In this document: piece by piece, positions 23,593 through 30,839 of the stretch
Layout: every line of letters starts with the position of its first letter
Position numbering within the stretch: the first letter of the stretch is position 1
Assembly (NCBI GenBank): GCA_938011445.1
Contig: CALLUH010000236.1
Location: 1 to 32,759 of the forward strand
Direction: 5' to 3'
Source: an uncultured Hyphomonadaceae bacterium
GTDB lineage: Bacteria; Pseudomonadota; Alphaproteobacteria; Caulobacterales; Hyphomonadaceae
DNA length: 32,759 bases
The notes under the pieces: generated by a model
The model's input: only the letters and a program-made list of their open reading frames with translations
Told to the model about the DNA's origin: nothing
Database searches by the model: none
Translations under genes and position numbers: made by a program

Positions 23593-23868
23593 ATGAAATT
23601 TTGGATTATCAACAGTTTCCGGACGGCCGTTTACACTGCGTTCTTTGCGATTATTGCTTATGGCGTGGTGTTTGGCGTGGTCAATGGCGGCAATGTAACA
23701 TCGCAACTGCCCGGCATAGAGGGCGATCTGGCGGTGGCGCTCGATGTGGTGGTCGGCCTTGTTGGCGGCTGGGTGGTTGCAAGCCTTGTCTGCGGGCTGA
23801 TTGTGACGTTTCTTGATATTCGTGACGATATTAATGACCGTTTGCCAGATGCGCGCCGTGATGATTAG
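23593..23868 (+). CDS. Small two-helix membrane protein, second paralog
   Basis: The 91-residue tandem paralog of the preceding gene has two hydrophobic segments (~12-30 and ~48-72) separated by a short hydrophilic loop (NGGNVTSQLPGIEG), and the same conserved ends: MKFWIINSFR at the N-terminus and LDIRDDINDRLP near the C-terminus. GAGGA precedes the ATG. Most differences fall in the loop and the lipid-facing residues, so both copies appear to be under selection as proteins. An intrinsic terminator 25 nt downstream closes the pair as its own transcription unit. Function unknown; hetero- or homo-oligomers are possible. Confidence 0.85.
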   Translation: MKFWIINSFRTAVYTAFFAIIAYGVVFGVVNGGNVTSQLPGIEGDLAVALDVVVGLVGGWVVASLVCGLIVTFLDIRDDINDRLPDARRDD

Positions 23869-23892
23869 CGGTTTGTCGGCCTAGATGATTTG

Positions 23893-23929
23893 AAAGCCCC
23901 GACCAAAACGGTTCGGGGCTTTTTCTTTT
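23893..23929 (+). terminator. Rho-independent terminator after the tandem membrane genes
   Basis: AAAGCCCCGA (23893-23902) pairs with TCGGGGCTTT (23913-23922), followed by TTTCTTTT. The stem can be lengthened by CC/GG pairing toward an AAAA loop. It separates the small membrane-protein unit from pmbA. Confidence 0.92.
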
Positions 23930-23976
23930 GAGCTTTGATATGTTGCGTTCGGAGCCAAGCGAGGGCATCTAGCGCT

Positions 23977-25323
23977 ATGACAAAATTTTATCTGCCGCCC
24001 GCTGATCTTCTCAACTCTGTTCTGGAGGCGTGCACGCGCGCCGGTGCGAGCGATGCGGATGCACGGCTCGGGGTGTCTGAGGGCGTCAATGTGTCAGTGC
24101 TTGACGGCAAGCTGGAAACGATTGAGCGGGACGAGGCGGCGGGGCTGGCGCTGCGGTGCTTTTTTGGCCAGCGGCAGGCGAGCGTCTCGGGCTCGGATTT
24201 GAGTAAGGAGGGGCTTGAGGGGCTGGTCGAACGCTGTGTCGCGATGGCCGAAGCGGCGCCTGAAGACCCCTATTGCGGATTGGCGGCGGCTGAAGATTTG
24301 GCGACGGATTTGCCAGCGCTGGAGCTTGAGGGTGATGAGGGCGAGACGGCCGAGCGGCTTGAGGCTGAAGCACTTGAGGCGGAAGCGGCCGCGCTCGGAG
24401 TGTCGGGTGTTAAACAGGTGGCTGGATGCGGGACAGGGTGGAGCCGGTCTGAGCGCTGGGTGGCGGCGACGAACGGATTTGCCGCACATAAGGCGGGCGG
24501 CTCGTCTGGGGTGGGGCTGGCTGCATTGGCTGAGCAGGACGGCGCGATGGAGCGCGATTTTGCGTCGCGCACGACGCGTAAACGGGCCGACAGGTTAAGC
24601 CCGCGCGAGATTGGCGTTCTGGCGGGCGAGCGGGCGGTGGCGCGGCTTGGGCCGACCAAAATGGAGAGCCGGACGGCACATGTGATTTATGATGCGCGGG
24701 TGTCGGCGAGCCTTATTGGCGCGTTTATCAGCGCGATTTCGGGGCCGTCGATCGCGCGCGGGGTGAGCTTTCTGAAAGAGCGGATGGGCGAGCAGGTTTT
24801 TGCCAAGGGTGTCTCGATTATTGATGATCCGTTTCGGGCCAAAGGCATGGGCGGGCGCAATCATGACGGGGAAGGATTGCCGGTTTCGCGCACGGCGCTG
24901 GTTGAAGATGGCGTGCTGAAGACGTGGCTGCTTAATGGGCCTTCAGCGCGGCAATTGGGGCTTAGGCCAAACGGGTTTGGCGGCATGGGCTTTGGCGATC
25001 CGCCCGGGGTTTCGACATCGAATCTCTATCTTGAAGCGGGGACGAAGACACAGGCGCAATTGCGTGCCGATGCCGGCGAAGGCTTGTTGGTGACGAGCAT
25101 GTTCGGGCCGTCGATCAATCCCAATTCGGGGGACTATTCTGTGGGTGTATCGGGGGTATGGTTTGAAGGCGGCGAGCTTGCCTATCCGGTGGCCGAGGTG
25201 ACGATTGCGGGCGATTTGCCGAGCATGTTTGCGCGGATGATTTGTGGCAATGATGTGGAATTTCTCGGCTCTCGCGATGCGCCGAGCGTGTTGATTGAGG
25301 ATATGACCCTTGCCGGAGCCTGA
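23977..25323 (+). CDS. pmbA: TldE/PmbA family metalloprotease subunit
   Basis: This 448-residue protein is the PmbA (TldE) partner of the TldD/E protease, which processes modified peptides such as microcin precursors and helps clear CcdA-type antitoxins in enterobacteria. As expected for TldE it lacks the HExxxH zinc motif found in TldD. Family features are NVSVLDGKLETIERDEAAGLALR near the N-terminus, SFLKERMGEQVFAKGVSIIDDP, and the C-terminal PNSGDYSVGVSGVWFEGGELAYPVAEVTIAGDL. The ATG at 23977 is preferred to an upstream open stretch that enters the terminator region. It overlaps the next gene by 14 nt and heads a four-gene operon; tldD is not in the window. Confidence 0.93.
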   Translation: MTKFYLPPADLLNSVLEACTRAGASDADARLGVSEGVNVSVLDGKLETIERDEAAGLALRCFFGQRQASVSGSDLSKEGLEGLVERCVAMAEAAPEDPYCGLAAAEDLATDLPALELEGDEGETAERLEAEALEAEAAALGVSGVKQVAGCGTGWSRSERWVAATNGFAAHKAGGSSGVGLAALAEQDGAMERDFASRTTRKRADRLSPREIGVLAGERAVARLGPTKMESRTAHVIYDARVSASLIGAFISAISGPSIARGVSFLKERMGEQVFAKGVSIIDDPFRAKGMGGRNHDGEGLPVSRTALVEDGVLKTWLLNGPSARQLGLRPNGFGGMGFGDPPGVSTSNLYLEAGTKTQAQLRADAGEGLLVTSMFGPSINPNSGDYSVGVSGVWFEGGELAYPVAEVTIAGDLPSMFARMICGNDVEFLGSRDAPSVLIEDMTLAGA

Positions 25324-26128
25324 TCTGGCCGCTGATCTGGAATTGATGCGACGTGCTGCGCTGGAAGCAGGGGCATTGGCCATGAGCTTTCGGCGCGACG
25401 GGGCAAAATCATGGGATAAGAGCCCGGGCCATCCTGTGACCGAGGCGGACTTGGCCGTCAACGCATTGCTGCTGGAGCGGCTGGGGCAGGCGCGGCCTGA
25501 TTATGGCTGGCTGTCGGAGGAGACGGCGGACAAGGCCGAAGCCCGCTCGCAGATGCGGACATGGGTGGTCGATCCGATAGACGGGACGCGGGCCTATATG
25601 CGGCCAGCGGACCCGAACTGGTGCATTGCGATTGCTTTGGTCGAGGCGGGCGAGGCCATTGCGGGTGTGCTTTATGCGCCCATGCATGAGGAGCTTTTCG
25701 AGGCGAGCAAGGGCGGCGGGGCGTTTGTGAACGGGGCGGCTTTGTCGGTCAGCGGGCGGGCCGAGGAAGCGGGCGCGAGGGTGATTGTTGACGAGGCGGT
25801 GGTCAAGCATCCTGAATGGCCAACACCCTGGCCGGAGCTTGTCTTGCCGAAACCGAAGCCGAACGCCACGCTTTACCGGATGGCGCTCGTGGCGGCGGGG
25901 CGGTGGGACGCGACCTTTGCGCTGATCAGGAAATCCGACTGGGATCTGGCGGCGGGGGCGGTGCTTGTGGCCGAAGCGGGCGGGATTGTGAGCACGCATA
26001 ATGGGACGCCCTTAAGCTTTAACGGTGATATACCGGCGCAGCGATCTATGCTGGCGGCTGGAAAGGGCTTGCATGGTTTGCTATTGGACCGGATGAAACA
26101 TCTCGATTTGCCGGACCCGAACGGGTAA
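25310..26128 (+). CDS. Inositol monophosphatase family phosphatase, CysQ-like
   Basis: This 272-residue Mg2+-dependent phosphatase has metal-binding motifs in order: the Glu pair of WLSEET, WVVDPIDGTRAY (the DPIDGT motif), and the later KSDWDLAAGAVLVAEAGG. Relatives hydrolyse inositol phosphate or 3'-phosphoadenosine 5'-phosphate (CysQ); the sequence does not settle which. The start is a TTG at 25310 inside the end of pmbA; an ATG at 25346 is possible but would cut the first helix. The overlap shows translational coupling. The pmbA-phosphatase-DUF4170 order is common in alphaproteobacteria beside lipid A/Kdo genes. Confidence 0.9.
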   Translation: MPEPDLAADLELMRRAALEAGALAMSFRRDGAKSWDKSPGHPVTEADLAVNALLLERLGQARPDYGWLSEETADKAEARSQMRTWVVDPIDGTRAYMRPADPNWCIAIALVEAGEAIAGVLYAPMHEELFEASKGGGAFVNGAALSVSGRAEEAGARVIVDEAVVKHPEWPTPWPELVLPKPKPNATLYRMALVAAGRWDATFALIRKSDWDLAAGAVLVAEAGGIVSTHNGTPLSFNGDIPAQRSMLAAGKGLHGLLLDRMKHLDLPDPNG

Positions 26129-26171
26129 TGTTCAGACGGCATTGGCGCGAACAAGGATTGGACAAGAGATT

Positions 26172-26426
26172 ATGAGTGAAGACGCAAACACAGCGAAACA
26201 ATTGCTGCACATTGTGATCGGCGGCGAGCTGCGCGATGTCACCGAGGTCGAGTTCGAGGATTTGAGCGCGATTGATTTTGTCGGCGCCTATCCCAATTAT
26301 GCCGCAGCATATGATGCGTGGAAAAACGCCGCCCACCGGACGGTGGACAATGCCGAGACGCGCTATTTCATTCTGCACGCGCATAAGCTGCTTGATCCGG
26401 AGACCGGGACGCATCACCACGTCTAG
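26172..26426 (+). CDS. DUF4170 domain protein
   Basis: This 84-residue cytosolic protein matches DUF4170 by length and segments: KQLLHIVIGGELRD near the start, the VEFEDLSAIDFVGAYPNYAAAYDAWKNAAHRTVDNAETRYFI core, and a His-rich end (HHHV). Its function is unknown. In alphaproteobacteria it usually lies between an inositol-phosphatase-like gene and lipid A/Kdo genes. The ATG at 26172 follows GAGAT. It is 43 nt after the phosphatase and followed at once by the ABC exporter. Confidence 0.88.
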   Translation: MSEDANTAKQLLHIVIGGELRDVTEVEFEDLSAIDFVGAYPNYAAAYDAWKNAAHRTVDNAETRYFILHAHKLLDPETGTHHHV

Positions 26427-26466
26427 GCCTCAAACGGGGAGCCTGAAACGGCTTCTGGGGCAGCAT

Positions 26467-28188
26467 ATGTTGCCGCACTGGCGCTGGTTTGGCGCTGGCG
26501 CTTTATGTGCGCTCGTGACCTCTGCGGCCGTGGTGTCTTATGGATGGCTGATCAAGCGGTTGGGGGATTTGCTGCAAGGGCTGATCGAGAACGGGACACG
26601 AGAGACGGAGATTGTTGGCTCGGAGCAGATGCTGTGGCTGTTGCCGCTCTTGATTGTGGCGGCGGCAATCGTACGGGCGATTTCGCTCTATCTGATGACG
26701 ATTTTTAACAATACGGGCGTGCAGCGGGCGCTGGTTGATGTCTCGGATCATCAATATTCGGCGCTGATTGGCGGGGATTTTTCGCGGCTGGCCGATGGCG
26801 CGTCGGGCGGCTTTGTCTCGCGCTTTGTCAATGATCTGAACACGCTGCGCGACGCGGGGTTGCGGCTGGCCAATGGCGCATCGAAAAGCGTTTTGACCTT
26901 GATTGGCGCTCTGGCGGCGATGGTCTGGATGGACTGGCAATTGGCCCTTATTCTGGTCGTGATTTATCCGATTGCGTTTGCCCCAGTGGTGGCGCTTGGC
27001 AATCGGGTGCGCAAACAGGCCAAGCGGTCCCAAGAGCAGATGGAAGAAGTCACCTCGCTTCTTTCGGAGGGGTTCCAGTCGGCGCGGACGGCCCGTGCCT
27101 TCGGGCTGGAGCCTTATCAGAAAGAGACAGCCGCGCGCGGATTTCGTCAGCGGGCGGGCTTGTTTCTCAAAGTGCTCAAGAACAAGGCGGCGGTTGATCC
27201 GATATTGGAGGTTGCGGGCGGGGCGGCGATTGCGGGCGTGCTGGCATTTTCGGCGTGGCGGATTTCGAGCGGGGCATCAACGATTGGGGATTTCCTCGGC
27301 TTTATTGCACTGATCGCGATTGCTGCGCCGGAGGTGCGTTCGCTGGGTGGGTTGAGTGCGCTCGCGCAGGAGGCGCAGGCGGCGGGCGAGCGGTATTATG
27401 AGATTGTCGATGCGCCTTTGCGGACCGTTGACGGGACGGGCAAGCTGGGCGCGGTGGCGGGCGCAATTGCGTTTGAGGATGTGCACTTTTCCTATGGCGG
27501 GGCGGGCGGCGAGGCGGCGCTTTCAGGGCTTGATTTCGATGTGAAAGCGGGCGAGCGGGTGGCGATTGTTGGCGCGTCGGGGGCGGGTAAATCCACGCTG
27601 TTTAACTTGCTTTTGCGGCTTTACGATCCATCGGCAGGGCGGGTGTTGGTTGATGGGGTGGATGTGCGCGAAGTGCGTTTGGCCGACTTGCGCGGGCGTA
27701 TGGCGCTGGTCGAGCAGGAGCCGGTTTTGTTTGACGATACGGTGGGCGCGAATATCGGTTTTGGGCGGCTCGGCGCGGGGCCGAGCGAGATTGAAGCTGC
27801 GGCAAAGCTTGCGCATGCGGATGGATTTATCGGCGAGCTTGACGCGGGGTATGAGGCACGCGTGGGCGAGCGTGGCAATCGGTTGTCAGGCGGGCAGAAG
27901 CAGCGCATTGCATTGGCGCGGGCGTTCTTGCGGGATGCGCCTATTTTGCTGCTCGATGAGGCGACGAGTGCGCTGGACGCGACAAGCGAAGCGGCGGTTC
28001 AGGACGCTTTGCAGGCGTTCGGAGTTGGGCGGACCGTGCTGGTGATTGCGCACACGCTGGCGTCTGTGCGCTGGGCGGACCGGATATTGGTGCTGGAAGC
28101 GGGGCGTGTCGTGGAAAGCGGGACGCATGAGGAGTTGCTGGCGCGGGACGGGGCTTATGCGCAGCTTGCGCGCGACCAGTTGAGCTAG
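26467..28188 (+). CDS. ABC exporter, fused membrane and ATPase domains (MsbA-like)
   Basis: The product has about 573 residues. Six transmembrane helices lie in residues ~10-310, followed by an ATPase domain: Walker A GASGAGKST (369-377), signature LSGGQKQR (from 473), Walker B ILLLDEATSALD (D497, E498) and the H-loop IAHTLASV. It forms a homodimer or heterodimer in the inner membrane and exports a lipid or drug. With pmbA, the phosphatase and DUF4170 as neighbours, an MsbA-type lipid A exporter is a reasonable guess. The ATG at 26467 is chosen; the frame upstream (SLKRLLGQH before the Met) also resembles an exporter N-terminus and might be translated from a non-ATG start just after DUF4170. 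Confidence 0.9.
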   Translation: MLPHWRWFGAGALCALVTSAAVVSYGWLIKRLGDLLQGLIENGTRETEIVGSEQMLWLLPLLIVAAAIVRAISLYLMTIFNNTGVQRALVDVSDHQYSALIGGDFSRLADGASGGFVSRFVNDLNTLRDAGLRLANGASKSVLTLIGALAAMVWMDWQLALILVVIYPIAFAPVVALGNRVRKQAKRSQEQMEEVTSLLSEGFQSARTARAFGLEPYQKETAARGFRQRAGLFLKVLKNKAAVDPILEVAGGAAIAGVLAFSAWRISSGASTIGDFLGFIALIAIAAPEVRSLGGLSALAQEAQAAGERYYEIVDAPLRTVDGTGKLGAVAGAIAFEDVHFSYGGAGGEAALSGLDFDVKAGERVAIVGASGAGKSTLFNLLLRLYDPSAGRVLVDGVDVREVRLADLRGRMALVEQEPVLFDDTVGANIGFGRLGAGPSEIEAAAKLAHADGFIGELDAGYEARVGERGNRLSGGQKQRIALARAFLRDAPILLLDEATSALDATSEAAVQDALQAFGVGRTVLVIAHTLASVRWADRILVLEAGRVVESGTHEELLARDGAYAQLARDQLS

Positions 28189-28202
28189 GGTTTTGCACAA
28201 AG

Positions 28203-28233
28203 AAAAATCGGCGACCCTGTGGAGCCGCCGATT
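28203..28233 (-). terminator. Rho-independent terminator for the minus-strand barrel gene
   Basis: Read on the minus strand, AATCGGCG (28233-28226) pairs with CGCCGATT (28213-28206) around a 12-nt loop and is followed by a T run. It lies 24 nt past the stop of the outer-membrane gene. On the plus strand the stem lacks a T tract, so it should not stop the ABC-gene transcript efficiently. Confidence 0.85.
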
Positions 28234-28256
28234 GATGATCTTAAATGGCCTGAACC

Positions 28257-29051
28257 TTAGAAGCGCAAACGCACACCCGCAGACAGGGTGAACCCGTCGG
28301 GCCGGTCTGATACGTCGGCATTGAACAGATCAGCATTGCCGCCGCCCAGGAAACGGCGTTCTGCACCAATGCCATAGGTCTTCAGATAACGGCCTTCGCC
28401 ATAAAGTTCGAGCTGTTCGGTCAGCACCACGGTCGCACCAATGGCGGTCTGGGTCGCAAAGCCCGTGTCATCGCCAATCACCCCAAAGGCCGGAGCAGGC
28501 GCAAATGGCGCGGCAGGCGGCACATAGAGGATATTTGTGTCGATAAAACCGACACCGAAACCGCCGCCGAAATAGGGGATGACAAGCTGGTCGTCGCGCC
28601 ATTTGATGTCGGTGTAATTATTGGCGAAGATGAACAGGCTTTCCTGCGAGCCGGAGAAAATCTGGTTGCCGCCATTGAAACTGCCGCCATCAATATCTGC
28701 GTCGAAATAGCTGACTTCCAGCTCGATGCGTGGATGGAACAGGCCCCAGAACTGGAAGGGGAGCTGGTAGCCGATCGCGCCGCCAAAATAGATGTCTGTC
28801 TCAAATTCGGCGATCGCGCTGGCTGGGGCACCCGCGACGCTGCCGCCGACTGTGGCAGGGATGGCCGGGTCCGGGTTCTGGGTGCCTTCGAAGCTGGCGT
28901 CGCCGGGGAAAGTTGCGCCGACAAAAGCGGACACGTAGAGGCTGCTTTCGGCAGGCTCGGAGCCAAACAGCCCTTGGGCCATAGCGGGCGTCGAAAGACA
29001 TGTAGCGGCGAAAAGGGAGGCGCAGCCGAGTTTCTTCATCATGGATGGCAT
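28257..29051 (-). CDS. Outer-membrane beta-barrel protein
   Basis: The 264-residue protein has a signal peptide ending in PAMA (residue 25) and a mature part of alternating strands that start SLYVSAFVGATFPGD and end FTLSAGVRLRF, with the C-terminal Phe used in outer-membrane insertion. FETDIYFGGAIGYQLPFQFW and IELEVSYFDADIDG are typical strands; the layout resembles OmpA/OmpW-size eight-strand barrels. No ligand-binding motif is recognised. ATGs at 29051, 29042 and 29039 are all open; the first has AAGGA 11 nt upstream. It has its own terminator and is divergent from pyrC. Confidence 0.82.
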   Translation of the reverse strand: MPSMMKKLGCASLFAATCLSTPAMAQGLFGSEPAESSLYVSAFVGATFPGDASFEGTQNPDPAIPATVGGSVAGAPASAIAEFETDIYFGGAIGYQLPFQFWGLFHPRIELEVSYFDADIDGGSFNGGNQIFSGSQESLFIFANNYTDIKWRDDQLVIPYFGGGFGVGFIDTNILYVPPAAPFAPAPAFGVIGDDTGFATQTAIGATVVLTEQLELYGEGRYLKTYGIGAERRFLGGGNADLFNADVSDRPDGFTLSAGVRLRF

Positions 29052-29111
29052 TGTAATTCTTGTCCTTTTTTACTTTGCAGGATTTTGGCAGTTGCCGTTT
29101 CTGTTTATCAT

Positions 29112-29133
29112 TAATCTGGCGAAACCCAGATTA
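29112..29133. promoter_or_regulatory. Perfect 8-bp hairpin in the porin-pyrC divergent gap
   Basis: TAATCTGG (29112-29119) pairs with CCAGATTA (29126-29133) around a 6-nt loop, midway in the 237-nt gap between the divergent barrel gene and pyrC. It may be an operator or a leader hairpin; the T run needed for termination is missing. The rest of the gap shows nothing else I can name. Confidence 0.35.
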
Positions 29134-29288
29134 CATTGTCGTGATATTTGTAAGAAACGGCTTCTGTTGCCCTAGGGACACAATCGGCGGCGCTTTGACG
29201 ATGGAAAATCTTGGGCGCGGCTATTGTGATGGTCTGGTAAAAGGGCCAAAGCATAGCGCGTGAATAGCGGATTTTAAGGTGGATGGTG

Positions 29289-30629
29289 ATGGCTCAGATT
29301 TATGATGTGTTGGTACGTGGAGGCATGGTGGTGACGCCCGGCGGCGAGGCACTGGCTGACATTGGCGTGACGGGCGGTAAGATCGTGGCCATTGGTGCGC
29401 TAGGGACGGCATCTGCGGGTGAGGTGTTCGAGGCGCGCGGATTGCATGTTTTGCCCGGCGTGGTGGACAGTCAGGTGCATTTCCGTGAGCCGGGGCTTGA
29501 GCATAAGGAAGACCTGGAGACGGGTGCACGCTCGGCCGCGCTTGGGGGTGTGACGGCGGTGTTTGAAATGCCAAACACGAACCCGTCTACGACAACGCCG
29601 GAGCTGATGGAAGACAAGCTCGCGCGGGCCAAGGGGCGGATGGATGTGGACCATGCGTTTTATGCCGGCGCAACAAAAGAGAACCCGCATTTGCTGGCCG
29701 AGATGGAGCGGATGGCGGGCTGCTGCGGAGTGAAAGTTTTTATGGGGTCTTCGACGGGCTCTTTGCTGGTGGATGATGATGAAGGCGTTGAGGCGGTGCT
29801 CAGGGCGATCAAGCGGCGCGCGGCGTTCCACTCTGAAGACGAGTTCCGGCTGAAAGAACGCGCAGGGCTTGCGGTGCAGGGGGACTGGAACTCCCATCCG
29901 GTGGTGCGCGATGTCGAGACGGCGGTGTCGTCTACGCGGCGGCTGATCGGCATTGCGCGCAAGACGGGCAAGCGGATCCATGTTTTGCATATTTCGACTG
30001 CCGAGGAGTTGGAATTGCTGCGCGAGGCAAAGGATGTGGCGAGTGTGGAATGTCTGCCCCAGCATCTGACTTTGGCAGCGCCGGATGTTTATGATCGGCT
30101 GGGCGCTTATGGTCAGATGAACCCGCCAATCCGCGAGATACGTCATCAAGAGGCTTTGTGGCGGGCGCTGAATGCGGGGATTGTCGATGTGATGGGCTCT
30201 GACCATGCCCCGCACACAATCGAGGAGAAGGCGAGGCCCTATCCGGCGTCACCATCGGGCATGCCGGGGGTGCAGACCATGGTGCCGCTTATGTTGACCC
30301 ATGTGGCCAATGGCAAGCTGACCTTGCAACGCTTTGTCGAGCTGACCAGCGCGGGGCCGCAGCGCGTGTTTGGCATGGCAGACAAGGGGCGTATTGCGGA
30401 AGGCTATGATGGGGATTTCACGATTGTTGACCTCAAGCGTAAGGAGACCATTACGACAGAATGGTCCAAATCGAAATCTGGCTGGACGCCATTTGACGGT
30501 TTTGAGGCGACCGGCTGGCCAATCGCAACGATCATTCGCGGGCGCGTTGTGATGAATGAGGGCGAAATTTTGCTCAAAGGCGGTGGCAAGCCAGTGAGAT
30601 TTAATGAGACGCTCGCAGCGCATGGCTAG
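29289..30629 (+). CDS. pyrC: Dihydroorotase (class I)
   Basis: This 446-residue zinc amidohydrolase closes carbamoyl-aspartate to dihydroorotate in pyrimidine synthesis. Metal ligands are visible: the first His pair region QVHFREPG (H64 and the preceding residues), the likely carbamylated lysine K149 in GVKVFMG, HVLHIST and GSDHAPH (Zn-binding Asp/His). PHTIEEK and PASPSGMPGVQTMVPLML are family signatures. The ATG at 29289 has AAGGTGG 6 nt upstream; the earlier ATG at 29283 would leave no spacer. It stands alone here, next to no other pyr gene, and is convergent with the helicase. Confidence 0.97.
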   Translation: MAQIYDVLVRGGMVVTPGGEALADIGVTGGKIVAIGALGTASAGEVFEARGLHVLPGVVDSQVHFREPGLEHKEDLETGARSAALGGVTAVFEMPNTNPSTTTPELMEDKLARAKGRMDVDHAFYAGATKENPHLLAEMERMAGCCGVKVFMGSSTGSLLVDDDEGVEAVLRAIKRRAAFHSEDEFRLKERAGLAVQGDWNSHPVVRDVETAVSSTRRLIGIARKTGKRIHVLHISTAEELELLREAKDVASVECLPQHLTLAAPDVYDRLGAYGQMNPPIREIRHQEALWRALNAGIVDVMGSDHAPHTIEEKARPYPASPSGMPGVQTMVPLMLTHVANGKLTLQRFVELTSAGPQRVFGMADKGRIAEGYDGDFTIVDLKRKETITTEWSKSKSGWTPFDGFEATGWPIATIIRGRVVMNEGEILLKGGGKPVRFNETLAAHG

Positions 30630-30683
30630 ATGAACACTGCACAACAGGGTGGATTTGGGGCGTGAATATGACTATAGAAGCGT

Positions 30684-30784
30684 CTGAAGCGGGACTACAC
30701 TTGCTTCAGCCATAATCCCCTTCTTGGCAGATTTGGCTCACAATCGCCGGACGTTCTATTTGGAATGACTTCGATTGTGAGCCA
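30684..30784. repeat. Two inverted repeats between convergent pyrC and helicase genes
   Basis: CTGAAGC (30684-30690) and GCTTCAG (30703-30709) form a 7-bp stem. Further on, TGGCTCACAATCG (30734-30746) is the exact reverse complement of CGATTGTGAGCCA (30772-30784), a perfect 13-bp inverted repeat with a 25-nt spacer. There is no strong T tract on either strand, so a plain intrinsic terminator is unlikely. Together they could block read-through between convergent genes or be a repeat element. Confidence 0.65.
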
Positions 30785-30839
30785 TGATCTTTGGTTCTTC
30801 GCCGACCTTGCTCTGGGGCAATGCATTGTCTTGAAATGA

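Noticed and set aside
23977-25323. TldD-type zinc protease
   Set aside because: No HExxxH zinc motif is present, so the gene is the PmbA/TldE partner.
26272-26466. Upstream extension of the ABC exporter through DUF4170
   Set aside because: The frame there overlaps DUF4170, whose coding is well supported. Only the last few residues before 26467 look exporter-like.
30684-30784. Intrinsic terminator of pyrC
   Set aside because: The stems are good, but no uridine run follows on either strand, so I list them as inverted repeats.
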